From PALSA-1004 sp046596405 (GTDB taxonomy: Bacteria; Pseudomonadota; Gammaproteobacteria; Burkholderiales; SG8-41): DNA of 5,963 bases. A program made the translations under genes and the position numbers. Position 1 is the stretch's first letter, and every line of letters begins with the position of its first letter. Positions 1 to 5,525 of the stretch are shown piece after piece. The notes under the pieces were generated by a model. That model had not been told where the DNA came from and did not search any database. It worked only from the letters and a program-made list of their open reading frames with translations. The stretch is taken from the NCBI GenBank assembly GCA_046596405.1, contig JBKJMN010000031.1, positions 1 to 5,963 of the forward strand, read 5' to 3'.

Positions 1-546
1 AGTCCGCTCGATATCGGCACCACCGGCACTGCGTCAGCGCTCAGGCGCGGTGTCATCCCGGGCATGGATCCATTGAGCGATGAAGTGTGGAAGTTGAAAC
101 CGAAAGAAAGAAAAAAATTGACGCTCGCATTCCCCGTCGAGAAAGCCGGCGAAATGGCGGGCAAGACGGGAACTGCTACCAATGCCGACGGCAAGACATC
201 AGACGTGTGGCTGCTCCTGTTCGTACCGGGTCCGCCCGGTAATCCGGAAGCGGGCGTCATGCTCGGTTTCTGGATGGGCAAGGATTCCAAAGTCCGCTCG
301 CTCGGCGACCGCGGCTCCAGTGGCGGCGCTGGATTCGCCGAATCCGGCGGCCGCAACTGGGTACACTCGGCGGCAACGGTTCTCGCATTTCTGCAGGCGG
401 AGCGCGGACTTTTAAAGCCCGGCTATAAATTTCAGCCGCTCGTGCGCGACTATGTGCTCACGAACATGGAAGCCAACGCAGTGCCGGCCCGCGTCAACAA
501 GGCCGTGGTGGCCGTTGCCAAACGCGCGACCGCTGAATCGGACTAA
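1..546 (+). CDS. Penicillin-binding protein, C-terminal transpeptidase end (partial, 5' end outside window)
   Basis: The reading frame is open from base 1 to the TAA at 544-546, giving 181 residues. It contains the Lys-Thr-Gly-Thr box of serine transpeptidases (residues 55-58, bases 163-174) in the context AGKTGTATNADGKTSDVW, which is the third active-site motif of PBPs; the Asp-Val-Trp that follows matches the usual D-x-W strand. An upstream stretch GTTGTASALRRG resembles the segment before KTGT in class A PBPs (transglycosylase/transpeptidase, PBP1 type). In known family members the domain crosslinks peptidoglycan in the periplasm. The Ser-x-x-Lys and Ser-x-Asn motifs would lie left of the window, so class A versus class B cannot be proved. 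The ATG at 64 is internal and has no Shine-Dalgarno, so it is not taken as the start. The tail after KTGT (about 120 residues) has no other motif I recognise. It converges with the PLD-like gene, 12 bp away. Confidence 0.82.
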   Translation, partial: SPLDIGTTGTASALRRGVIPGMDPLSDEVWKLKPKERKKLTLAFPVEKAGEMAGKTGTATNADGKTSDVWLLLFVPGPPGNPEAGVMLGFWMGKDSKVRSLGDRGSSGGAGFAESGGRNWVHSAATVLAFLQAERGLLKPGYKFQPLVRDYVLTNMEANAVPARVNKAVVAVAKRATAESD

Positions 547-560
547 AGCGCGCCGCGCTT
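546..560. other. Short perfect inverted repeat between convergent genes, taking in bases of both stop codons
   Basis: Bases 546-552 (AAGCGCG) and 554-560 (CGCGCTT) are exact reverse complements around one base. As RNA this could fold as a 5-6 bp stem with a 3-5 nt loop. The last base of the plus-strand stop TAA (544-546) and the first two of the minus-strand stop (559-561, TAA read on the minus strand) lie inside the arms. No T-run follows on either strand, so it is not a canonical intrinsic terminator. A bidirectional transcription-end or RNA-stabilising role is only a possibility. Confidence 0.4.
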
Positions 561-2265
561 AAGCGAACAGTTCCCGGTCGCGGATCTTGCGCGGCACCTC
601 GTAGTCGTCCGCAAACCACGGCTTCTCCCCGGCCTTGCGCGGCGGCCTCGCCAGTTCGAGCGTCTTCCTTGCCTTCTTCGCCTCCTTCTGCACAACGCGA
701 AAATGATAGTGGTCGAAGATGCGCAACGCTTCAACGGTGTACGACACGGCGACCCGGCGATTTCGAATCACGAGCAGATTCTCGCCATTCTTGGTGTCCG
801 CCGGTATCGAAAAATTGTACGAGCCCAGGTAAACGCGCGCGGTCGGCTTGTCGAAGTCGATTACGACGAACTTGTGGTGCATCCGATTGCCGCCGCCGCC
901 GGCGGGCTCCTTGTTGAAAGGCGAAGGCACGTTTTCATCGAGCGCCGCCGCGTACACCGGCGCGATGTTGCCGTTCGGCATCTGCAGATCGATGCCGCCG
1001 ACTTTTTTATCCGAAATGCCGTAAACGAAAATGCCGGCCTTACTGGAGATTGCCTTGAGCGACTCCTTGATGACGCCGGGCGTAATCGAAAGAAACGCCA
1101 GCGAATAGAACACGGAAGAGGTCGCCGTACCGATATCCCGGCCGATCACGTCGAGCAGCGCGTTCGACGCGGCGTGCGGCGAGAACGCGACCTTCACGTC
1201 GATGTCCTTTAAGCCGAGGCTCGTCAATTGCGCAGAGGCGGTCTGATCGAACGTGTCCTGGTGATTGAAGTAGTTGTCGAATGCGGCAAGCGCCAGGTCC
1301 ATCGACTTTTTTCCATAGGCGACGAATGCGTTGTTGGCCTGCACATACAATCCGCGCCAGCTTAAGTTGGTGGAACCGAAGACCACGGCCTTCGTTGTCG
1401 GCCCGTTCACGATGATCATCTTGTTGTGTTGAAGACTCTTCATGTGCTGACGCTTGACGTTGGGCTTGCCGGCCGTTTTTTCGAGGCGTTTGGCTGACTG
1501 CGTTTCGCCTGAATCGGCATCGCCGTGGTCGGCGCTGTCATCGATGATGATTCTGAGTTTGCTCTTCAACTTCTCCATGCGCCCGACGACCTCCGGCTCG
1601 CTAAGATCGTAAGCGACGATCCGAACCTCGGCCTTTTCGGCAATGGCCGTGTCGAGCAGATCGAATATGATCTCGCGCGCCTCGAAGCCCATCCACGCGA
1701 GCGCCTCGGCTCTCTTCGGATGCGTGGCCTTAAAAGTGAGACCTTCCTTGGCCGTCTTCGGCAGCAGCGTATCAATGTCGCCAAACTTTTCGTATTTGTC
1801 CACGAACGCCTGCGCCGAGACGAATCCGCGCGTAAACGTGACATTCAACTGGCCGGGATAAGTGTCGCGGCGCAGCTCGATCGCCGCTCGTTGCGGTTCA
1901 CCCTGGCTAAGCCGGTCCTCTTCATCCATGAAGATGGGCGTCACGCGGTAGGTAAAGTCGCCGTCGAGATTGGCATTGCGCGGGAAATGCACCCACCGGA
2001 ACTTCTGGATCGGCGAGACGAGCGTCGAGAGTTGCAGCGGGTTCACCGCACCCCCGGTACCGAGGAAGGCGAGGCGATTATTCAGCGCGAAGAACGTGCT
2101 GCCGTTGGGCGGCTTCGATTCAATAGCGAAGCCGACAAAGTTATTCGGCGGTCTGCCTTTTTTCCAGTTCATTGCCACGAGACACATGCCGTCGCCGCGA
2201 TGCAGCTTCAACGTGAACAGCGCTTTGGTGTTTTTGCCGGTTACCTGAAAGTCGCTCGATGCCAT
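559..2265 (-). CDS. Phospholipase D superfamily protein with two HKD motifs
   Basis: This 568-residue protein has two phospholipase D half-sites. The second is intact: His463-x-Lys465-x4-Asp470, followed by GSYN at 481-484 and a Glu at 495. The first reads His280-x-Lys282-x4-Asn287, followed by GSTN at 297-300, so the usual Asp is Asn (codon AAC). Residues 188-243 (helix then AEVRIVAYDLS strand) fit the start of the first PLD half-domain. Residues 1-150 are an N-terminal region I do not recognise. There is no signal peptide or membrane segment, so a cytosolic location is likely. Family members cleave phosphodiester bonds in phospholipids or nucleic acids through a covalent phospho-histidine; the substrate here cannot be read from sequence. 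The ATG at 2265 was chosen because GGGGAG lies 5 bases upstream; an in-frame TTG at 2379 lacks such support and adds a basic, non-conserved-looking extension. It lies downstream of the GGDEF gene on the same strand. Confidence 0.88.
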   Translation of the reverse strand: MASSDFQVTGKNTKALFTLKLHRGDGMCLVAMNWKKGRPPNNFVGFAIESKPPNGSTFFALNNRLAFLGTGGAVNPLQLSTLVSPIQKFRWVHFPRNANLDGDFTYRVTPIFMDEEDRLSQGEPQRAAIELRRDTYPGQLNVTFTRGFVSAQAFVDKYEKFGDIDTLLPKTAKEGLTFKATHPKRAEALAWMGFEAREIIFDLLDTAIAEKAEVRIVAYDLSEPEVVGRMEKLKSKLRIIIDDSADHGDADSGETQSAKRLEKTAGKPNVKRQHMKSLQHNKMIIVNGPTTKAVVFGSTNLSWRGLYVQANNAFVAYGKKSMDLALAAFDNYFNHQDTFDQTASAQLTSLGLKDIDVKVAFSPHAASNALLDVIGRDIGTATSSVFYSLAFLSITPGVIKESLKAISSKAGIFVYGISDKKVGGIDLQMPNGNIAPVYAAALDENVPSPFNKEPAGGGGNRMHHKFVVIDFDKPTARVYLGSYNFSIPADTKNGENLLVIRNRRVAVSYTVEALRIFDHYHFRVVQKEAKKARKTLELARPPRKAGEKPWFADDYEVPRKIRDRELFA

Positions 2266-2270
2266 ATTCG

Positions 2271-2276
2271 CTCCCC
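2271..2276 (-). promoter_or_regulatory. Ribosome binding site deciding the start of the PLD-like gene
   Basis: Read on the minus strand this is GGGGAG followed by CGAAT and then ATG (2265-2263). The 5-base spacing to a near-consensus Shine-Dalgarno supports the ATG at 2265 over the longer TTG-initiated frame from 2379. Confidence 0.7.
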
Positions 2277-2385
2277 GAGTCTTGTGCAGCTGACGTGCTT
2301 GACAAGCGTGCCGCGCCTTGCCTTTGAATTTTAAGCGCAACAGAACCGGGCGGAAGCCCTGTGCCCGTCCGCTTGGCAATCACGC

Positions 2386-3324
2386 TCACACCGCGGGGTG
2401 CGCAGCGATACGAAACGCATTCTTCCCCGCGCGCTTCGCTTCATACAAAGCGGCGTCCGCCCTGTTCATCAGGTCGTCGGCCGAATCGCCGTGCGCGGGA
2501 AAAATGCTGACCCCGGCACTCGTGGTTACCCACAACCGATCCTTTCCTATGTCGTAGGGCTGCGCAATGATATCAACCAGTTTTGCCGCTACCGTGTTGA
2601 CGTCGATGGCATTGGCGACCTGCCATAACGCAATCATAAATTCGTCACCGCCCACGCGCGCGACCGTATCTTCTTCGCGCACGACGGATTGCAAGCGCCG
2701 CGCGACGGACTTAAGCAGCGCATCGCCGGTGCCGTGTCCCAGCGTGTCGTTGATTGCCTTGAACCCATCGAGATCGAGGTACACCAGCGCCATCGCGTTT
2801 TTATTGCGCCGCGCATTCGCGAGCGCGGCGGAAATCCGCTTGGTCAAAAGCCGCCTGTTACCGAGCCCGGTAAGCGGATCGTGGTCCGCCAGAATTTCAT
2901 TGGTCGTCACGGCGCAGCGCGCCATCTCATGCAACAGGCGGATTTCGAGCATATTGCGCACACGGGTCAATACTTCTTCCAGGTCGAATGGTTTGGAGAT
3001 GAAATCCTTGGCGCCGGCTTTCAACGCTGGCACCTTGTAAGCCGGCTCGGCGGTGATCGCGATTATTGGGACGTAGTCGTCTGCTTTGATTGCTTGCAGG
3101 TGTTCCATGACCTCGAAGCCATTCATCTCCGGCATCCGCAAATCGAGCAAAATCACTTTGTATTGATTCACCCGGTGCAGTTCACAGACCTCGCCCGGGT
3201 TCGTCGTATACGAAACGTCGGTATAACCGGCTCGCAAGAGGATTGTCTTGAGCAGACAAGCGCCGTCTTCCTGATCGTCCACGATCAGGACTTTGGCATT
3301 TAAAATTTCAGCTGCGCTGATCAT
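2386..3324 (-). CDS. Response regulator with GGDEF diguanylate cyclase domain
   Basis: This 312-residue protein is REC-GGDEF. The receiver domain (about 10-128) has the acidic pair Asp16-Asp17, the phospho-acceptor Asp61 in VILLDLRMPEMNG, Thr91 and Lys111. The GGDEF domain (about 145-308) starts with DPLTGLGNRR (149-158) and carries the complete GGDEF signature at 225-229. An inhibitory RxxD site (Arg216-Glu-Glu-Asp219) lies exactly five residues before it, so product inhibition by c-di-GMP is expected. Known proteins of this architecture (PleD/WspR-like) make c-di-GMP from two GTP when the receiver is phosphorylated; this one has a single receiver, as in WspR. No sensor kinase is encoded in the window, so the partner is unknown. 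The start ATG at 3324 is preceded by a modest GGAAAA. It is transcribed divergently from the thiolase-like gene, with about 400 bp between. The PLD-like gene follows 120 bp downstream on the same strand. Confidence 0.95.
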   Translation of the reverse strand: MISAAEILNAKVLIVDDQEDGACLLKTILLRAGYTDVSYTTNPGEVCELHRVNQYKVILLDLRMPEMNGFEVMEHLQAIKADDYVPIIAITAEPAYKVPALKAGAKDFISKPFDLEEVLTRVRNMLEIRLLHEMARCAVTTNEILADHDPLTGLGNRRLLTKRISAALANARRNKNAMALVYLDLDGFKAINDTLGHGTGDALLKSVARRLQSVVREEDTVARVGGDEFMIALWQVANAIDVNTVAAKLVDIIAQPYDIGKDRLWVTTSAGVSIFPAHGDSADDLMNRADAALYEAKRAGKNAFRIAAHPAV

Positions 3325-3469
3325 GCATTTTCCAATTTTGTGGCTTGATACGCCGTTGCTGCTCGTGAGAGCCGATCATTGCCGCGCCTTTACATTCTGC
3401 AACGCTCCGACCCGGTTATCCAGCTTCTTTACGTAGAAATCGTTGTGGTTGTAGGACTCTCAGAAGGAC

Positions 3470-3501
3470 GCGCCGCCGGGCGACTGCGCCCGGTATGGCG
3501 C
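3470..3501. other. Strong GC-rich hairpin in the divergent intergenic region
   Basis: Outer arms GCGCC (3470-3474) and GGCGC (3497-3501) enclose inner arms CCGGGCG (3476-3482) and CGCCCGG (3487-3493) around an ACTG loop. That is 12 base pairs with a 1x3 internal loop. No T-run follows on either strand, so it is not a textbook terminator. It lies about 150 bp from the GGDEF start and 230 bp from the thiolase start. It could end read-through, be part of an untranslated leader, or be a binding site or dispersed repeat. Confidence 0.55.
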
Positions 3502-3540
3502 AGAGTTTCAGACTTGGGGCCAGTAAGCATAAACCGGCGA

Positions 3541-3559
3541 CCATTTTAGTTCTAAATGG
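3541..3559. promoter_or_regulatory. Operator-like 19-bp palindrome upstream of the thiolase-like operon
   Basis: The site CCATTTTAGTTCTAAATGG has perfect 6-bp outer arms (CCATTT/AAATGG). With one T bulged it pairs as CCA-TTTAG-TT-CTAAA-TGG. It is AT-rich within GC-rich surroundings and lies about 40 bp upstream of the possible -10 box at 3600-3605. The size and symmetry suit a dimeric regulator of the TetR or GntR type, but no regulator gene is in the window and I do not recognise the site as a known operator. Confidence 0.35.
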
Positions 3560-3612
3560 CTCATCGATAGGCTCCCCCGCGGCGGCTCAAGTAGAATTGT
3601 ATAAATTTCCAC

Positions 3613-3618
3613 AAGGAG
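3613..3618 (+). promoter_or_regulatory. Near-consensus Shine-Dalgarno upstream of small ORFs
   Basis: AAGGAG, the best Shine-Dalgarno in this intergenic region, lies 115 bp before the thiolase-like start, so it does not serve that gene directly. It stands 6 bases from the ATG at 3625, which opens a 13-codon ORF, and 1 base from the ATG at 3620, which opens the 38-codon ORF. Its position implies that something short is, or once was, translated ahead of the thiolase-like gene. Confidence 0.5.
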
Positions 3619-3619
3619 T

Positions 3620-3736
3620 ATGCAATGGTCACGTCATGCGATGAACTGGGTGGACAGCAATGGTAGATGCCGCGTGCCGCACTCCGCCGAAGTCGGTGAG
3701 TACTTTCAGCAACTAGAATCGAAAGGTCAACCATGA
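3620..3736 (+). CDS. Possible 38-codon small ORF overlapping the thiolase-like start (ATGA)
   Basis: The frame from ATG 3620 runs 38 codons to TGA at 3734-3736, which overlaps the thiolase-like ATG (3733-3735) as ATGA, the classic arrangement for translational coupling. The product is hydrophilic, begins MQWSRHAMNWVDSNGRC and ends with EVGEYFQQLESKGQP; no known family, signal peptide or membrane segment is evident. Against it: the AAGGAG at 3613-3618 is only one base from this ATG, too close for efficient initiation, and fits better a 13-codon ORF at 3625-3666 in another frame. The downstream gene also has its own AAAGG. It could be a genuine small protein, a leader whose translation affects the operon, a remnant of a lost gene, or chance. 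Confidence 0.35.
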   Translation: MQWSRHAMNWVDSNGRCRVPHSAEVGEYFQQLESKGQP

Positions 3737-4899
3737 GCATTAAAGGCAAGGCTTACATCGTCGGCGCTTACGAGCATCCATTGCGCAAAGCGCCTGATAA
3801 ATCCGTCGCGCAGTTGCACGCGGAGGTGGCGAAAGGCGCGATCGAGGATGCGGGCCTCACCAAAGACGACATCGACGGCTATTTTTGCGCCGGCGACGCG
3901 CCCGGCGCCAACGCGTTCAGCATGGCCAACTACATGAACCTGAAGCTGCGTCATTTCGACACGACGGATTGCGGCGGCTCGTCGTATCTTGTTCACGTCG
4001 GTCACGCCGCGGAAGCGATTGCGCTCGGCAAATGCAACGTCGCGCTCATTACGCTGGCCGGCCGGCCGAACTCGGAAGGCAGCTCGGGCACGCAGGTGCG
4101 CGAACGCGGCTCCTATCTGCCGGACGCGCCCTATGAGATTCCGTATGGCCCGGTCACGGTCAACCTTTACGCGATGGTGGCGATGCGTCACATGTACGAG
4201 TACGGGACGACCAGCGAGCAGCTTGCATGGGTCAAAGTCGCCGCCTCGCATCACGCACAGCACAACCCCCACGCCATGCTGAAGAATGTGGTCACGGTCG
4301 AAGACGTGATGAATTCGCCGATGATCTCCGATCCGCTGCATCGCCTCGACTGCTGCGTCGTGAGTGATGGCGGCGGCGCGCTCATCGTGGCGCGGCCGGA
4401 GATCGCGCAGCAATTGAAGCGGCCGAAGGTGAAAATCATCGGTGTGGGCGAAGCGCTCAAGCACCAGATGGGCGGCAAAATCGATCTGAGCTATTCCGGC
4501 GCGCGCTGGTCGGGCAAGCGCGCGTTCGACGAGGCCGGCGTCAAACCGGCCGACATGAAATACGCGTCGATCTACGACAGCTTCACGATCACCGTCATCA
4601 TGCAGCTCGAAGATCTGGGCTTCTGCAAAAAAGGCGAAGGCGGCAAATTCGTCGCTGACGGCAATCTCATCTCCGGCATCGGCAAGCTGCCCTTCAACAC
4701 CGACGGCGGCGGCCTTTGCAACAACCACCCGGCGAATCGCGGCGGCATGACCAAAGTCATCGAAGCCGTGCGCCAGCTGCGCGGCGAGGCGCACCCCAAG
4801 GTGCAGGTGAAGAATTGCGACCTCGCACTCGCGCACGGCACGGGCGGCTCGCTCGGACACCGGCACGGCAGCTCCACAGTGATCATGGAAAGGGAGTAA
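3733..4899 (+). CDS. SCPx/Ltp2-type thiolase-fold protein lacking the catalytic cysteines
   Basis: This 388-residue protein has the thiolase fold of the SCP-x/lipid-transfer thiolase group. N-terminal half: YIVGAYEHP (8-16), DAGLTKDDIDGYF (39-51), and TTDCGGSSYLVHVGHAAEAI (77-96). Aligning that helix with biosynthetic thiolases puts Gly82 at the nucleophilic Cys; Cys80 lies two residues early. C-terminal half: YDSFT (281-285), NNHPANRGG (330-338) keeping the active-site His332, and AHGTGG (367-372), where His368 replaces the second catalytic Cys. Loss of both Cys is typical of Ltp2-like enzymes, which carry out retro-aldol cleavage of acyl-CoA in steroid side-chain breakdown rather than Claisen chemistry. 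The substrate here is unknown. AAAGG lies about 6 bases before the ATG, and an in-frame stop at 3697-3699 limits upstream extension. The DUF35 partner gene starts 4 bases after its stop. Databases often label such proteins acetyl-CoA acetyltransferase, which may mislead. Confidence 0.93.
   Translation: MSIKGKAYIVGAYEHPLRKAPDKSVAQLHAEVAKGAIEDAGLTKDDIDGYFCAGDAPGANAFSMANYMNLKLRHFDTTDCGGSSYLVHVGHAAEAIALGKCNVALITLAGRPNSEGSSGTQVRERGSYLPDAPYEIPYGPVTVNLYAMVAMRHMYEYGTTSEQLAWVKVAASHHAQHNPHAMLKNVVTVEDVMNSPMISDPLHRLDCCVVSDGGGALIVARPEIAQQLKRPKVKIIGVGEALKHQMGGKIDLSYSGARWSGKRAFDEAGVKPADMKYASIYDSFTITVIMQLEDLGFCKKGEGGKFVADGNLISGIGKLPFNTDGGGLCNNHPANRGGMTKVIEAVRQLRGEAHPKVQVKNCDLALAHGTGGSLGHRHGSSTVIMERE
4889..4896 (+). 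promoter_or_regulatory. Ribosome binding site of the DUF35 gene, inside the thiolase-like 3' end
   Basis: AAAGGGAG in the last codons of the thiolase-like gene ends 7 bases before the DUF35 ATG at 4904. Its placement shows the two genes are built as one translational unit. Confidence 0.7.
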
Positions 4900-4903
4900 A
4901 GCA

Positions 4904-5308
4904 ATGGCGACTGCATATCAGGAAAGAAAGATGCGCGACCCGTCGATGAACCCGGGCGACCAGCAATACTTCGACGCCGCAGCGGCCGGCAAGCTCATGG
5001 TCGGCAAATGCGGCCAATGCGGCGAGCACCACCACTACCCGCGCGCGCTGTGCCCGTTCTGCTTCAGCGACAAAGTGCAACTGGTGCAGGCCAAAGGCAC
5101 CGGCGAGATCTACAGCTACAGCGTGAGCCGCCGCGCCGGTCCCGTGGTTTATTGCATCGCGTACGTGAAACTCGACGAAGGCGTGACGATGCTGACGAAC
5201 ATCGTCGATTGCGATCTCGACACGGTGAAAATCGGCCAGAAAGTCAAAGTCACTTTCAAGCCCACCGAAGGCGGCGTATCGATGCCGGTGTTCACGCCGG
5301 CTTCATAA
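4904..5308 (+). CDS. Zn-ribbon/OB-fold DUF35 protein, partner of the thiolase-like protein
   Basis: This 134-residue protein has the DUF35 layout. An N-terminal helix with DQQYFDAAAAGKLMVGKC is followed by a rubredoxin-like zinc ribbon with Cys36-x2-Cys39 and Cys50-x2-Cys53. An OB-fold then runs from about 63 to 130 (GTGEIYSYSVSRR, then GPVVYCIAYVKLDEGVTMLTN). Length and architecture are normal for the family. Family members bind acyl-CoA and pair with SCPx-type thiolase-fold proteins; in the Ltp2-ChsH2 case the DUF35 domain is required for aldolase activity. The four-base gap after the thiolase-like gene and the shared strand support a complex. The in-frame ATG at 4931 lies inside the conserved N-terminal region, so the first ATG, with AAAGGGAG 7 bases upstream, is preferred. 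The inverted-repeat element begins only 8 bases after its stop. Confidence 0.94.
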   Translation: MATAYQERKMRDPSMNPGDQQYFDAAAAGKLMVGKCGQCGEHHHYPRALCPFCFSDKVQLVQAKGTGEIYSYSVSRRAGPVVYCIAYVKLDEGVTMLTNIVDCDLDTVKIGQKVKVTFKPTEGGVSMPVFTPAS

Positions 5309-5381
5309 ACCATTCGTAGCCGCAGATGAACGCAGATAAACGCAGATGGAAATCAAGATGGAAGACTCAGTTCGTTTTGCA

Positions 5382-5415
5382 TTAGTCCCTGCGCTTGTGT
5401 TGTATCTGTGACTAA
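5382..5415. repeat. Inner inverted repeat TTAGTC/GACTAA
   Basis: Six-base perfect arms (5382-5387 and 5410-5415) separated by 22 bases, nested inside the larger element. Being this short it could be chance, but its place near the middle suggests it is part of the element's fold. Confidence 0.4.
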
Positions 5416-5422
5416 AGCGTTT

Positions 5423-5448
5423 GCCACATCATCTTTGTCTACTGTGGC
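5423..5448. repeat. Inner inverted repeat GCCACA/TGTGGC
   Basis: Six-base perfect arms (5423-5428 and 5443-5448) around a 14-base loop, between the first inner repeat and the right arm. It would form a side hairpin in a folded transcript of the element. Confidence 0.4.
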
Positions 5449-5525
5449 CGAAGCCTTTCGAATCATCTGCGTCTATCTGCGTTCATCTCCGGCTAATCGA
5501 TCTAGTTCTTTAGATAGGTTTGAAC

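Larger units (their letters stand above)
3325..3732. other. Divergent intergenic region between the GGDEF gene and the thiolase-like operon
   Basis: About 400 bp that should contain the promoters of both divergent genes. Seen directly: a strong GC-rich hairpin (3470-3501), a 19-bp imperfect palindrome (3541-3559), a TATAAA at 3600-3605 that could be a -10 box but has no convincing -35 partner, an AAGGAG at 3613-3618, and one or two small ORFs from 3620 to 3736. The GGDEF side (3325-3420) shows no convincing promoter match. No tRNA or recognisable structured RNA was found, and I see no remnant of a larger gene in 3325-3600. Confidence 0.6.
5317..5495. repeat. MITE-like inverted-repeat element with CGCAGAT-unit arms
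   Basis: The left arm (5317-5348) and right arm (5464-5495) are inverted copies matching at 30 of 32 positions by hand alignment. The left arm starts TAGC and then has three CGCAGAT units at exact 10-bp spacing (5321, 5331, 5341). The right arm is the complement (ATCTGCG units) and ends GGCTA. The 115-bp interior contains two more inverted repeats: TTAGTC (5382-5387) with GACTAA (5410-5415), and GCCACA (5423-5428) with TGTGGC (5443-5448). It has no gene. Both ends are TA, as expected if an IS630/Tc1-type transposase had inserted it at TA, though this is inference. I recall similar CGCAGATxAA repeats as dispersed intergenic sequences in many bacteria. As RNA it would fold into a long hairpin between the DUF35 and hydrolase genes. 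Confidence 0.85.

Noticed and set aside
1525..2334. 269-codon plus-strand open frame opposite the PLD-like gene
   Set aside because: It is a shadow of a well-supported minus-strand gene; its product has the Arg/Glu/Val-rich composition of a mirrored frame and no recognisable motif.
2347..2367. Hairpin (CGGGC/GCCCG) downstream of the GGDEF stop as a terminator
   Set aside because: The stem is only 5 bp with an 11-base loop, or 4 bp in the alternative fold, and no U-run follows on the minus strand.
2266..2379. TTG-initiated 38-residue N-terminal extension of the PLD-like protein
   Set aside because: The ATG at 2265 has GGGGAG at ideal spacing, whereas the TTG at 2379 has no good Shine-Dalgarno and the added residues look like translated intergenic DNA.
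2689..3303. 204-codon plus-strand open frame opposite the GGDEF gene
   Set aside because: The minus strand encodes a complete REC-GGDEF protein across the same bases, so this is a mirror frame.
3561..3749. 62-codon minus-strand frame across the thiolase-like start
   Set aside because: It begins inside the thiolase-like gene, lacks a Shine-Dalgarno and shows no family motif.
3727..4866. Long 379-codon open frame antisense to the thiolase-like gene
   Set aside because: The sense gene has clear family motifs, normal start signals and a coupled partner. The antisense product is rich in Ala, Arg, Val and His, as expected from the reverse complement of GC-rich codons.
5321..5347. Three CGCAGAT units as a CRISPR or iteron array
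   Set aside because: The 7-bp units with 3-bp gaps are far too short for CRISPR. The inverted second copy at 5464-5495 explains them better as an arm of an inverted-repeat element, and no replication gene is near.
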